A DNA stretch of 64,000 nt from Mucilaginibacter sp. UBA5151 (GTDB lineage: Bacteria; Bacteroidota; Bacteroidia; Sphingobacteriales; Sphingobacteriaceae). The DNA is taken from the NCBI GenBank assembly GCA_002413785.1, contig DHXR01000035.1, forward strand, positions 1-64,000, given 5' to 3'. The stretch's first letter is position 1. The number at the start of each line of letters is the position of its first letter. The position numbers and the translations under genes were made by a program. Under the pieces are notes generated by a model that worked only from the letters and a program-made list of their open reading frames with translations, ran no database searches and was not told the DNA's origin. Positions 42,120-51,977 of the stretch are shown here, in pieces.

Positions 42120-43460
42120 ATGAAGTTTTTTATCCGTTACAGGTATTTGGTTTTACTTGTTATTTGTCCGTTGCTTTACCCCTTGCAATCAAAAGCTTAT
42201 TCAGTACTTACACATGAGGCGATGATAGATGCGAGCTGGCAAAAAAGTATCCTTCCCTTATTAAAATATAAATACCCACAGGCAACTGATGATGACCTGA
42301 AAAAGGCGCATGCTTATGCATACGGAGGTTCATTAATAGCCGATATGGGTTATTTCCCTTTCGGAAGCGAATATTTTACCAACCTTTCCCACTATGTCCG
42401 AAGCGGTGATTTTGTGGAGGCTTTGATCTCGGAATCGGAGAACCTAAACGAATATGCCTTTGCGCTCGGGGCGTTGTGTCATTATATGGGTGATAAATAC
42501 GGGCATTCGTTAGCAACAAATATTGTTGTACCGAAAGTCTATCCGAAAATAGGTGAAAAATTTGGCCCTGTAGTAACTTATGGGAACGATCATTCCTCAC
42601 ATAGCAGGGTGGAGATCTCGTTCGACGTGTTGCAAATGGCGAGGGGGAATTATGCCTCCCAAAACTACCATAGTTTTATTGGTTTTGAGGTATCAAGGCC
42701 GGTTTTTGAAAGAGCTTTCCTTAAAACTTACGGGCAGGATATCAATTCTGTATTCGGCGACCTCGGCCTTGCTATATCCACCTTCAGATGGTCTGTTAAA
42801 AGTTTATTGCCAACAGTAGTTCGTACAGCATGGGTGATAAAGAAAAATGATATCAAAAAATTAAACCCGAGCGCTAATAGCCATAATTTCCATTACAGGA
42901 TGAAGAAAAGAGACTATTATGCTGAGTTTGGAAAGGCGAGACAAAAACCGGGCTTTAAAGCTGAAGTTTTATCCTTCTTTATAAGGGTACTGCCAAAAGT
43001 AGGCCCGTTAAAAGCGCTGAAATTCAGAGATGTTGGACCGGAAGGTGAAAAATTATTTATCAGGAGCTTTGATACGGTATTGGTGCATTATGGGGCTGCC
43101 CTTGCGAGGCTGCGCAATGAGAGCGTCATTTTGCCCGACATTGACTATGATACCGGCAAACCAACTGCAATTGGCGAATATGAATTAACTGACGATACTT
43201 ATGCCGATTTGGTTGACAGGCTTAACGACACTAAATTTGACAACCTTACTGATCCGCTAAAGCAAAATATACTGACTTTTTACAACAAGATTGACACTGT
43301 CGCGCTCGCCCAAAGATACCCGGGTTACTGGAAGAAAACTTCCATTGCCCTGCAGGGTATTCAATTGGCAAAGCCTGTAAAAGTTGATAGTTTAAAAACC
43401 GACAAAGGGATAAACTATAAACTCAATGAGCCTGTGGATTCGACCAAAGTGGTTAAATAA
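42120..43460 (+). CDS. Zinc-dependent phospholipase C family protein, secreted
   Basis: A 446-aa protein with a signal peptide (LVLLVICPLLYPLQSKA) and a histidine-rich N-terminal domain: LTHEAMIDASW, AYAYGGSLIADMGYFPFGS, FALGALCHYMGDKYGHS and NDHSSHSRVEISFD. The spacing fits the alpha-helical zinc-dependent phospholipase C / S1-P1 nuclease fold. The C-terminal 150 residues are unassigned. It should act outside the cytoplasm on phospholipids or another phosphodiester. It converges with the large CheB-CheR gene. Confidence 0.85.
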   Translation: MKFFIRYRYLVLLVICPLLYPLQSKAYSVLTHEAMIDASWQKSILPLLKYKYPQATDDDLKKAHAYAYGGSLIADMGYFPFGSEYFTNLSHYVRSGDFVEALISESENLNEYAFALGALCHYMGDKYGHSLATNIVVPKVYPKIGEKFGPVVTYGNDHSSHSRVEISFDVLQMARGNYASQNYHSFIGFEVSRPVFERAFLKTYGQDINSVFGDLGLAISTFRWSVKSLLPTVVRTAWVIKKNDIKKLNPSANSHNFHYRMKKRDYYAEFGKARQKPGFKAEVLSFFIRVLPKVGPLKALKFRDVGPEGEKLFIRSFDTVLVHYGAALARLRNESVILPDIDYDTGKPTAIGEYELTDDTYADLVDRLNDTKFDNLTDPLKQNILTFYNKIDTVALAQRYPGYWKKTSIALQGIQLAKPVKVDSLKTDKGINYKLNEPVDSTKVVK

Positions 43461-43499
43461 TATCGCAGAAATATGAATTTATAAATATCGCATCACATT

Positions 43500-46400
43500 C
43501 TAAGTTAAAGCGGCAGCGACCACGGAATGGTCTGGCGCGGCTTTTAAGAAAATAATAAACTTGCTGCCCTTACCAGGTTCGCTTTCAACAACAATATTTC
43601 CGCCGGCGGCGTCAACAATTTTTTTGGCAAGATATAAGCCTATTCCATGTCCTTCAATATCCTGGTGCAGCCTGCCGTACATTTCAAAAATCTTGTCAAG
43701 CCTCACTTTGGGTATGCCCATTCCGTTATCCTGCACTGTCAGGATCACCTGGTCGCCCCGTTTTTCACTGCGAATATGAATTAACGGACTTTCCCCACTT
43801 TTAAATTTAACGGCGTTTGAAACGAGGTTATATATAATACTCCGCAGGTTCTTTTTTGAAAAATAGAGTTGTGTAACTTCCAGTTCCCTTGTAATAGTTG
43901 CCCCTGATGCTTCAATTTTATTCGCTAAGCTCCATTCTACATTATTGATTATCTCGTCAAGATTAACAACTTCCATAGTGCTCATTTCACCTTCTATTTT
44001 GGCAATGGCACCAATGTCCTTGATCAGTGAACTGAATTTCTTAATGGATGTATTGATCATTTCCAAAAATTCCTTCAGCTTTGGTTCGCTGAGCGGAATC
44101 CTGTTCATCACATTGATACTTGTCTCTATAACACCCAATGGCGCCAGGAGGTCGTGTGAGGCTGCATAAACAAAGTGATCCAGGTCGGCATTGATACGCA
44201 ACAAGCTCTTATTTTTTTTATCAAGCTCCGATTGTGTGTGTTTTAATTCGGTTATATCATTAAAGGTTATAATAGCGCCATTGTTTTTATTTTCTGCCTT
44301 CTGCAAATAGGGCATCGTCATGATCTGGTACCATTTGCCGTTGTTTGTTTGAATTTCCTTGGTAATAATTACCCCCTTGGCAAGTACCTGTTTAATATCC
44401 CCTATTATAGTCTCAAATTTTATATTGGTCGTAATATTGCTGAGCGGCCTGCCAATATCAGTTTCAAGCAGGTTAATCTGCTTTACTGTACCGGGAGAGA
44501 ACTTCATTAAAATAAGGTCATTATTAATAATTAGTTGCCCGTTTATATTACTCCTGAAATAATTATTGAGGTCATCATTCAGTTCCAGCAGTTCTTTGTT
44601 TTTTAACTGGTAATCAGAATTTATGGTATCCAGTTCCTCATTAACCGATTGCATTTCCTCATTGGTACTCTGCATTTCTTCATTTGCCGAGATCAACTCT
44701 TCGTTAAAAGATTGCATATTCTCATTGGAGGCATCCAGTTGCTCATAAGTGGAACTTAGCTCGTCTTTGAGTTCCTTTAGTTCTTCCTCCAAATTCCTGG
44801 TGTATTGATCATGGTATATTTTTTCATCAAACACCATATCATCGCGGGTCTCAGCGGTGAGCAATTTATCATCAGAAAAGGTTACCATTAACAATTTTCT
44901 CTCAGCTTTCTTTATGCTTAAGGGACTTACTGACAGACTTACCTTTGTTATTAATTTACCATGTTTAATTTTTATCCCCTTAACCGTGGCTTTTTCATTT
45001 GTTTTTAAAGCTTTGGTTACTAATGTGTTAAAAGCCACCTTAAGCGGCTTTGGAAGGAGGTCATCCAGGTTTGAGTTGAAATTTTTTTGAAGAAGATATT
45101 TTGTGGTATCCCCATAAGATTTTACAACATGGTTGTTTTCATCAACACATACAACCAGGCAACCGAGTTCACTAACCAGGCTTGAATTCACCGCTTCTAC
45201 AAGGGTATTACTTGTATTTATAGAAGCCTCTTCCTGTGAAGCAATGGCCGGTGTCCGTTTATTATCAAATAATTCGGGCATTGAAAATGCATCAAACCTT
45301 ATCATCCTTTTGGCTTCAAGATTCTTATATATTTTCCATTTTTTACTTACCACTTCCAGGTTTTTGATGATCGGCATTGGGTTTTCGCTGGGGCCTAAAA
45401 ACAAATAGCCATCTTTTTTAAGCCCGAAAAGCATCATTGTAAAGATCTTTTTTTGCAAAATCGGCGTCATATAGATCAGGAGGTTACGGCAACTGATAAA
45501 GTTCATATTGCAGTATGGCGGGTTCTTTACCAGATCATGCTGCGCGAAGATCACCATTTTGCGCAGTTCGGGTTTTACCTTGTAGTTTTCCCCTTCTTTT
45601 AAAAAGTAATTTTCGAGCCGCTCCGCAGATACATTTGCTGAAATATTTGAATTGTAAATTCCTCTCCCGGCGTAAACCAACGCAACACTATCAATATCAG
45701 TAGCAAATATTTTCACTACAGTATCTTTGAATTTGCCCTTTAACAGCTCCGCCGCCAATATGGCTATTGAATAAACTTCTTCGCCGGTTGCACAGCCGGC
45801 CACCCACATTTTGAGCTCTTCGCCAGGAGTAAGCCTTTCAAAAATATCAGGAAATATATTTTTTTCAATAAAGTCAAAAGCTTCCTTATCCCTGAAAAAT
45901 GAAGTAACGCTGATCAGGAAATCTTTGGAAAGAGCTTCTACTTCTTCGGGTGAGGTCTTCAGAAATTCAAGGTAACTTGCAAGCGAAGTTAAATTACTAT
46001 AGGAAGCCCTTCTTTTAGTTCTTCTAAGTATAGTGGTATGTTTATACTCTGAAAAATCAAGCGACGACTTTTCTTTTATGATGCTGATGATCGCAGCGAT
46101 GTTTTTTTCGTCATCATTGTTATCATAAGTTAATTCTGCCCCGTATTTTATATAATCTTTAATAGCACCGGGCATCAATTCGGGTTCCAGAATAAAATCC
46201 ACCAAACCTGTACCTATGGCGTGAGAAGGCATGCTGCCGAACGCTGAGGTTTCCGGGTTGCGCGCTATCACCATTCCGCCTGCTTTTTTGATTGCCTTAA
46301 TACCTTCCGTACCATCGCTGCCTAAGCCGGAAAGAATTACGGCGATGGCTTTTTTACCATAATCAACAGCAAGGGAATTAAAAAACCTGTTGATTGTGAG

Positions 46401-46712
46401 ATGAGGGGTATGGCTTTTATCTTTATCGGTTAAATACAGCTTGTTGTTATGTATGGTCATAAACTTATCGTTAGGGATAAGGTAAACCAGGTTGCATTTC
46501 ACCGGCATTTCATTTTCAGCTTCCATAACGGTAAGCTTACTGTGCCTGGCCAGCAATTCAGCCATCCTGCTTTTAAAATCAGCCGATAAATGCTGAATAA
46601 TTATATAAGAAACGCCATCTGATGGTGTATGATCAAAAAAGGAATTTATCTCTTCCATTCCGCCCGCCGAGGCGCCAATAGCAATAATATGATGGGGTTT
46701 TGTTGCAGGCAT
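43500..46712 (-). CDS. CheB-CheR-PAS-histidine kinase fusion
   Basis: A 1070-aa multidomain signalling protein. A CheB methylesterase-like domain spans about 1-190, with Ser15 in GASAGGMEE and the DGTEG loop, but with no receiver domain in front. A CheR methyltransferase domain spans about 205-470 (WVAGCATGEEVYSIA). A Glu/Ser-rich coiled coil follows at about 640-725 (EEMQSTNEEMQSVNEELDTI), then a PAS domain at about 740-845. The histidine kinase has His853 in YAASHDLLAPLG and an ATPase domain with DNGMGIP. No receptor, CheA or CheY gene is nearby. It probably senses an internal or redox signal and phosphorylates a regulator encoded elsewhere. Confidence 0.93.
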   Translation of the reverse strand: MPATKPHHIIAIGASAGGMEEINSFFDHTPSDGVSYIIIQHLSADFKSRMAELLARHSKLTVMEAENEMPVKCNLVYLIPNDKFMTIHNNKLYLTDKDKSHTPHLTINRFFNSLAVDYGKKAIAVILSGLGSDGTEGIKAIKKAGGMVIARNPETSAFGSMPSHAIGTGLVDFILEPELMPGAIKDYIKYGAELTYDNNDDEKNIAAIISIIKEKSSLDFSEYKHTTILRRTKRRASYSNLTSLASYLEFLKTSPEEVEALSKDFLISVTSFFRDKEAFDFIEKNIFPDIFERLTPGEELKMWVAGCATGEEVYSIAILAAELLKGKFKDTVVKIFATDIDSVALVYAGRGIYNSNISANVSAERLENYFLKEGENYKVKPELRKMVIFAQHDLVKNPPYCNMNFISCRNLLIYMTPILQKKIFTMMLFGLKKDGYLFLGPSENPMPIIKNLEVVSKKWKIYKNLEAKRMIRFDAFSMPELFDNKRTPAIASQEEASINTSNTLVEAVNSSLVSELGCLVVCVDENNHVVKSYGDTTKYLLQKNFNSNLDDLLPKPLKVAFNTLVTKALKTNEKATVKGIKIKHGKLITKVSLSVSPLSIKKAERKLLMVTFSDDKLLTAETRDDMVFDEKIYHDQYTRNLEEELKELKDELSSTYEQLDASNENMQSFNEELISANEEMQSTNEEMQSVNEELDTINSDYQLKNKELLELNDDLNNYFRSNINGQLIINNDLILMKFSPGTVKQINLLETDIGRPLSNITTNIKFETIIGDIKQVLAKGVIITKEIQTNNGKWYQIMTMPYLQKAENKNNGAIITFNDITELKHTQSELDKKNKSLLRINADLDHFVYAASHDLLAPLGVIETSINVMNRIPLSEPKLKEFLEMINTSIKKFSSLIKDIGAIAKIEGEMSTMEVVNLDEIINNVEWSLANKIEASGATITRELEVTQLYFSKKNLRSIIYNLVSNAVKFKSGESPLIHIRSEKRGDQVILTVQDNGMGIPKVRLDKIFEMYGRLHQDIEGHGIGLYLAKKIVDAAGGNIVVESEPGKGSKFIIFLKAAPDHSVVAAALT

Positions 46713-46927
46713 TGCACGTGTTTTAAAAAATAGTCGAAAATTCAGGAAAAAATCCTGACAGAGGGTAAATGGATAATCAAACCTACGATAAAATTTCGGA
46801 TATGTTCTTTTAATTTGTCTGTCCTAAGTAACAACAATCTGAATATTTACCATAAATTACAGCGAACTTTACATTGAGACTATTATTTTGATATTATTGC
46901 CATTCATGTTTATCTAAAAAGTAAAAA

Positions 46928-47359
46928 ATGAAAAAGCTACCGTTTAATAATTTTCCAGGTAATATCCTTATCCGGGGGATGGCCGGGTTGGTGTTTTTAT
47001 CGGAGGGGATTCAAAAATTTCTGATGTCGGGAGCTACAGTTGATCGGTTTACAAAGATTGGCATACCGCATCCGCATTTTTTTGCGCCCTTTGTTGGTGC
47101 GACTGAAATCATTTGTGGGTTTTTGCTTATCATAGGGTTGCTAACCCGTTTTGCTGTAGTTCCCCTGCTAATAGTTATCCTTGCCGCAATTTATACTACC
47201 AAGATCCCAATTTTAACAGATAAAGGTTTTTGGGCCGCTGCCCACGAAGGGAGGACGGATTTTTGTATGCTGATGGGTTTAATTTTTTTACTGCTTTACG
47301 GTGCGGGCAAGTATTCGGCAGATAGTATATTTGCCATGCATGAAAAAAACCGGACTTAA
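46928..47359 (+). CDS. DoxX family membrane protein
   Basis: A 143-aa protein with four membrane helices and the DoxX hallmark GMAGLVFLSEGIQKF near residue 18, followed by VGATEIICGFLLIIGL. DoxX-type proteins are small quinone-linked or uncharacterised inner-membrane proteins. Its last 20 bases overlap the start of the chromate transporter gene, so the two are translationally coupled. Confidence 0.88.
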   Translation: MKKLPFNNFPGNILIRGMAGLVFLSEGIQKFLMSGATVDRFTKIGIPHPHFFAPFVGATEIICGFLLIIGLLTRFAVVPLLIVILAAIYTTKIPILTDKGFWAAAHEGRTDFCMLMGLIFLLLYGAGKYSADSIFAMHEKNRT

Positions 47360-48467
47360 AGAAATAGCGCTACTTTTTTTGAAATTAGGCACTACTGCTT
47401 TCGGCGGCCCGGCGGCCCATATTGCCATGATGCGCGAGGAAGTGGTTATTAAACGGAAGTGGCTAACTGAACAGCATTTTCTCGACCTGATTGGGGCTAC
47501 CAACCTGATCCCCGGCCCAAACAGTACCGAAATGGCTATCCACATCGGGCAGGAACGCGGGGGTTGGAAAGGACTGATCATTGCGGGCTTTTGTTTTATC
47601 ATGCCTTCTGTTCTGGCAACCGGATGTTTCGCCTTTCTGTATAAATCTTATGGCGGATTACCCCAAATACAACCATTCATTTATGGCGTCACCCCTGCTG
47701 TAATTGCCGTAGTATTGTTTGCTATTTATCCATTGGCAAAAAAATCCCTCCAAACGGTCGAGTTGGGGATTATAGGTATTGTGGCATTAATACTTAGTCT
47801 ATTAGGCTATTCAGGGATCTTTATCCTTTTTGGGTCTGGGTTTACTGCGATGGGGCTGGAAGCCATCCGGCTTAAAAGGAATACGGGTTTAGTTTCCGTA
47901 TTTCCGCTTTTTGTATCAAATAGCCTAAACCACAGTTTTTTTGGCCCGGTAAACATCAGGTTATTTTTGTCATTTTTAAAGATCGGGGCCATTTTGTATG
48001 GAAGCGGTTATGTTTTATTTGCATTTCTCGATTCTGAATTAGTGGCTCACGGTATCATAACCCGACGTCAATTAATTGATGCAATAGCTGTTGGCCAGTT
48101 TACCCCGGGACCTGTATTTTCATCGGTAACATTTATAGGGTACCAGGTAAATGGTGTAAGTGGCGCTATCATCTCTACGATAGGCATTTTCTTTCCGTCT
48201 TTCCTGTTTGTTGCCCTTCTAAACCCTCTGGTTAAAAAAATGCGGGGTTCAAGGTTATTTGCAGCATTTTTAAACGCGGTAAATGTAGCTTCAATCGCGC
48301 TTATCGTTATAGTTTGTTACCAGATGGGAAAGGATAACGTTGCCAATTGGCGACCGGTGGTAATAGCCGTCGCCAGCGTTTTAGTTCTCTTCAGGTTCAA
48401 AAAAATAAACAGCGTTTTTATTATTATCGGCGGGTCAATCGCCGGGTATTTATTATTGTTACTTTAG
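47340..48467 (+). CDS. chrA: Chromate transporter ChrA, two-domain form
   Basis: A 375-aa membrane protein with two homologous CHR domains. The first has LGTTAFGGPAAHIAMMREE and TNLIPGPNSTEMAIHIG. The second has LKIGAILYGSGYVLFAFLD and AVGQFTPGPVFSSVTFIGY. ChrA-type proteins export chromate or related oxyanions by proton motive force. The ATG at 47340 overlaps the doxX 3' end and starts at KKTGLKEIALLF. An upstream start at 47301 would lie deep in doxX and is rejected. Confidence 0.93.
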   Translation: MKKTGLKEIALLFLKLGTTAFGGPAAHIAMMREEVVIKRKWLTEQHFLDLIGATNLIPGPNSTEMAIHIGQERGGWKGLIIAGFCFIMPSVLATGCFAFLYKSYGGLPQIQPFIYGVTPAVIAVVLFAIYPLAKKSLQTVELGIIGIVALILSLLGYSGIFILFGSGFTAMGLEAIRLKRNTGLVSVFPLFVSNSLNHSFFGPVNIRLFLSFLKIGAILYGSGYVLFAFLDSELVAHGIITRRQLIDAIAVGQFTPGPVFSSVTFIGYQVNGVSGAIISTIGIFFPSFLFVALLNPLVKKMRGSRLFAAFLNAVNVASIALIVIVCYQMGKDNVANWRPVVIAVASVLVLFRFKKINSVFIIIGGSIAGYLLLLL

Positions 48468-48492
48468 GTTGACTTGTTGCTACAACGAAGCC

Positions 48493-50193
48493 TTATTTGA
48501 GTCCGTAAACTACTACCTGGCCTGAAAATGTCGCAAGATAAACATGGCCATCTGCGATGGTAGGCGATGAAAATTTTGCGTATTTACCCACATTGTCGCC
48601 GGGGTTTTGATCGCTGTTCCACAGCTCATTGTTTACATTGTTGGCATCAAATGCCCTTAACACGCCAGGGCTCGGCGTATTCCCCGCGTCACCGGAACTG
48701 GCATAGCTTGCCCAAAGAATCCCTGTGCCGCTAAGGGTTCCGTTTGAAGAAACCGACAGATCGGCTCCGCATCCACCTACCGGGCCACTATCCGAAGATG
48801 TAAAAGTAGTAGATAACAGTGTATTGCTGCTCCGGTTAAACAGAAAAGTTCGCAACTGATCGTTTTCAGACCAGACATAAACAAATTCATTGGTTGCACC
48901 CAGATAATAGGATGGCTGGCAATGCAGGCTAACATTTAAGGGGACTGTCTGCTGCACCAGGTTCGTGGTGTTTGAAAACCCACCCATATTATCCTTGTTC
49001 AATAAATACAAATTTCCATCCTTACAGCCTGTCAGATAAAAGCTGGAATTGGGGATCAAAAAAGTTCCCATTACGCCATAATCAAGGTCATTTATGTTTA
49101 GGTCCAGATAGTTTGTAGGTGTAAAATAGCTGCTGATCTGTAAAGTTGATCCTGATGGGGTTAGTTTCATAGCGCTTTCTGCACGGCCAGAAGGGTCGGT
49201 TGGGCCTGAACTGGACACATTTTCGCCTGTTCCGTTGCCCGGAGCTGTATATGGCACTTTTGTTCCCACGGTTCCATTACCCGAAACAACATATAAATTG
49301 CCTTGCGGGTCAGCCGCAACGCCCATGCCGCTTTCCCACAAACCGCCTTCTTCCCCGTTTGGAGTAACATTATAAACGGTTTGTTGTTGTAAAGTAGCAG
49401 CATTGTAGCCTAATATCCAGCCATGATAAGGGTTCCAGTCGCAATGTGAAGAAAACGAAATATAAACAACGCCGTTTACAAGCGTTAATCCTTGTCGCTG
49501 GTTGTTACGGCGGGGATCAAAGCTAACCACTCCGTTTATATTGCCATCACCTGTTCCGCTTACACTTGCGGCAATCTTTACCGGACTACCGGCCTGCTCA
49601 GCGCCGGTCAGGATATTTATGGCATGCAGGTATTGCACAAAATTAGCTCCATCGGTACTGCGGGCGACAAAATACATGGTTTTGGCAACTGAATCGATCA
49701 CAGGAGTGCCAACTATGCCAATATTGTATGCAAAATCTGTATAAGGAGTACACCATGACGATGACATGTCCTGTGATATAGGCGGCCTCATACCTGATAT
49801 GGTAAAGTTTTGTTTCCAGTATAATTTTCCGTTATCACCATCAAAAGCATATACACTATTATTTACCGTGGCTATAAATACCATATTATGAATGCCGCTT
49901 CCAACAGGCAAATTACCAACAACAAGGGGCTGCGCGTAAACCTGATCATCAACGGCCAAAGTGAACAATTTACCAAACTGCTTAGCATTAACATTAGCCG
50001 TTGTTAATACTTTTTCCTGGTTGTTTAATCCCGCACGTGTATTATCATTGTGTTGAGTGAGCACAGAGATATGTTGATTATTTACGTAAGTGGTGGTGTT
50101 ATTATTGTTATTTGTTATCGTTTTTGGCGTCTTTTTGCAAGCAAAAAAGAGCATGGTACCGATGATAAGAATGAAGAAATTATATTTGGTCAT
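48493..50193 (-). CDS. PQQ-type beta-propeller lipoprotein
   Basis: A 566-aa lipoprotein (lipobox LFFAC near residue 19, then an Asn/Thr-rich linker of NNNNNTTT type). PQQ-enzyme-like blades follow, such as VFIATVNNSVYAFDGDNGKLYW and the closing VYLATFSGQVVVYGL. There is no sign of a full PQQ catalytic site, so it may be a structural or binding propeller on the outer membrane. It lies 22 bases downstream of an NHL-repeat lipoprotein gene. A tetranucleotide repeat occupies its translation start region. Confidence 0.85.
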   Translation of the reverse strand: MTKYNFFILIIGTMLFFACKKTPKTITNNNNNTTTYVNNQHISVLTQHNDNTRAGLNNQEKVLTTANVNAKQFGKLFTLAVDDQVYAQPLVVGNLPVGSGIHNMVFIATVNNSVYAFDGDNGKLYWKQNFTISGMRPPISQDMSSSWCTPYTDFAYNIGIVGTPVIDSVAKTMYFVARSTDGANFVQYLHAINILTGAEQAGSPVKIAASVSGTGDGNINGVVSFDPRRNNQRQGLTLVNGVVYISFSSHCDWNPYHGWILGYNAATLQQQTVYNVTPNGEEGGLWESGMGVAADPQGNLYVVSGNGTVGTKVPYTAPGNGTGENVSSSGPTDPSGRAESAMKLTPSGSTLQISSYFTPTNYLDLNINDLDYGVMGTFLIPNSSFYLTGCKDGNLYLLNKDNMGGFSNTTNLVQQTVPLNVSLHCQPSYYLGATNEFVYVWSENDQLRTFLFNRSSNTLLSTTFTSSDSGPVGGCGADLSVSSNGTLSGTGILWASYASSGDAGNTPSPGVLRAFDANNVNNELWNSDQNPGDNVGKYAKFSSPTIADGHVYLATFSGQVVVYGLK

Positions 50194-50197
50194 GGTA

Positions 50198-50221
50198 TTT
50201 TATTTATTTATTTATTTATTT
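50198..50221. repeat. Tetranucleotide microsatellite (ATTT)n before the PQQ gene
   Basis: About five and a half copies of ATTT (AAAT on the coding strand) fill the space between the NHL stop codon at 50216 and the PQQ-gene ATG at 50193. Copy-number change would alter the spacing of the ribosome-binding region. Confidence 0.75.
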
Positions 50222-51259
50222 GCTGATCTCACGTACCACATTGTTTTGATAATCTGCTACATATACATTACCGCCGGTATCTATCGCAAGCCCCATTGGC
50301 CTGAAGAAAGACGCTGCCTTAACATCCCCGTTCTTTGAACCCCGAACCCCGCAGCCGGCAAAAGTTGTCACCATGCCGGCCGGGCTTATCATCCTGATCA
50401 GATGATTGCCCGTATCGGCAACATAAACATTACCTTTCTTATCAACAGCTATGCCATCGGGATGCGAAAAAGAAGCAGCTGCGCCTCTACCATTGGCCTT
50501 CCCTTTTTTTAGCTGGCCCGCCAGTGTTGTTACAATGCCATCTTTGCTTATTTTACGAATCATATTATTGTAAGTATCCGACACATAAATATTGCCGGCG
50601 GCATCAATGGCAATAGCTTCCGGAAGGTAAAAAGTGGCGGAAGCAGCGGGACCGTTTTTAGCCCCCGGAGTACCATCGCCGGCAACCGTGGTGATTTTAC
50701 CATCCAGGCTGATCTTGCGTACCTGATCATGGATCCAATCTGCTACAAATACGTTGCCTGTTGCATCCGCAGCAATACCCATTGGGTTGTCGAATACCGC
50801 TGTGCCATCATTCCTTGGCTTCAGGCCGGCGGGCCATTTCCCTGCAAGGGTTGAAACATTGCCATCAGGGCTGATTTTCCGGATCAGGCTATTGTGCGTA
50901 TCGGCTACGTAAACATTTCCCCGGTTGTCTGCTGCAACCGCAGCGGGAAAAAAAAATGATGCAGAAGATGCTTTGCCATCTGCTGAGCCAGCAGCCCCGC
51001 TACCGGCAAGCGTTGTTACCATACCATCGGGGCTTATTTTACGGATAAGGTTGTTTCGCGAATCGGCTACATAAACAATGCCTTTTGTATCCACCGCCAA
51101 TCCCATAAGGTTTGAAAAAGAAGCTTTATCAGCCGGGCCGTTGGTTGAACCCATAACGCCGGTACCCGCATAAGTTGTTACAATAAGATGCTGCTTTTTT
51201 TTACCGCATGCCGCAATAAATAATACAGCAATCGATAAAATTGACAGATATATTTTCAT
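50216..51259 (-). CDS. NHL-repeat lipoprotein
   Basis: A 347-aa protein from the ATG at 51259 (MKIYLSILSIAVLFIAACGK), with lipobox IAAC. Six NHL blades follow, each with the pattern P-x-G-I-A-V-D-x-x-G-N-V-Y-V-A-D-T-x-N-x-x-I-R-K-I-S. They form a six-bladed propeller of the kind found in surface ligand-binding or lyase proteins. It probably sits on the outer membrane together with the PQQ-type propeller encoded downstream in the same operon. Ligand unknown. Confidence 0.88.
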   Translation of the reverse strand: MKIYLSILSIAVLFIAACGKKKQHLIVTTYAGTGVMGSTNGPADKASFSNLMGLAVDTKGIVYVADSRNNLIRKISPDGMVTTLAGSGAAGSADGKASSASFFFPAAVAADNRGNVYVADTHNSLIRKISPDGNVSTLAGKWPAGLKPRNDGTAVFDNPMGIAADATGNVFVADWIHDQVRKISLDGKITTVAGDGTPGAKNGPAASATFYLPEAIAIDAAGNIYVSDTYNNMIRKISKDGIVTTLAGQLKKGKANGRGAAASFSHPDGIAVDKKGNVYVADTGNHLIRMISPAGMVTTFAGCGVRGSKNGDVKAASFFRPMGLAIDTGGNVYVADYQNNVVREISK

Positions 51260-51387
51260 GAAAATTCTCTTTTTAGCTGTTTTTAGCACAACTAAGGGGT
51301 TTAAAATTGATTATTGCAAGCTATTCAAAAGCAAGGCAGCAATGTAATATTTTTTTTTAATATTGGGGGATGTTGTCATTTAAACGC

Positions 51388-51921
51388 GGGAAATCGCTTT
51401 TAAATAATAAAAGCTTAAGTACCCCTACGCTGACGGGAAATTCACCAGCTATTCATGCCCGTGGGCTACCGGTTTGTAGAAAAAGAAAACACAACAAAAT
51501 ATTACCCCGTTAGTTACCCATTCGCTAAGGGTACAGTATGTCAGGTGGGGAAATAAAGCTGCAATCCTGGACATCAGGGGTTGATTTGTTGCCGTTTTTC
51601 AGCCCTGAAAGGGCGTAATATATCAACACAGGATGAAGTCCTGTGATAATAATAATACGAAGTCCCGGGACAGAAGCCCTGAAAGGGCGGGATATCGAAT
51701 TGCCACCCAGCTATGTCTCCCGATGGGTTATCACTCATCGTTAACATATTACGCCCTTTCAGGGCTATGTTGCTGCTATTTATGACCGATGGGCTATGCC
51801 CATCGTTAACATATTGCGCCCTTTCAGGGCGATACTGTTGCTATTTATGGTCGGCGGGCTATGCCCGTCGCAGATATATTTGTCCCCTCACGGGGCATTC
51901 GCTTTTTAAACGCGATTTCCC
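51388..51921. mobile_element. MITE-like unit with GGGAAATCGC termini, copy 1
   Basis: The left end GGGAAATCGCTTTTAAA (51388-51404) is mirrored at the right end by TTTTTAAACGCGATTTCCC (51903-51921). The 530 bases between have no credible coding frame but hold an array of short hairpins. The second unit with the same ends is at 54828-55145 with different contents. The unit is non-autonomous, if mobile at all, since no transposase gene is present. Confidence 0.6.
51601..51896. repeat. Array of short GC-rich hairpins of the CCCTTTCAGGG type
   Basis: Successive palindromes include AGCCCTGAAAGGGCG at 51601 (and again near 51675), CACAGGATGAAGTCCTGTG at 51627, ACGCCCTTTCAGGGCT near 51751 and GCGCCCTTTCAGGGCGA near 51817. 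Further ones are ACCGATGGGCTATGCCCATCG near 51785, TCGGCGGGCTATGCCCGTCG near 51851 and CCCCTCACGGGG near 51884. Between them the words GTTAACATATT and CTATTTATG repeat with a period of about 65 bases. Confidence 0.75.
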
Positions 51922-51977
51922 TGACATTTAAACGGCTTTAAACTGACCTGAAAGGACGCAATTGCGGCCTGTTTCCC

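Noticed and set aside
42376..42600. Short minus-strand frame inside the phospholipase C gene
   Set aside because: It is antisense to the conserved His-rich metal-binding domain and lacks a signal or motif.
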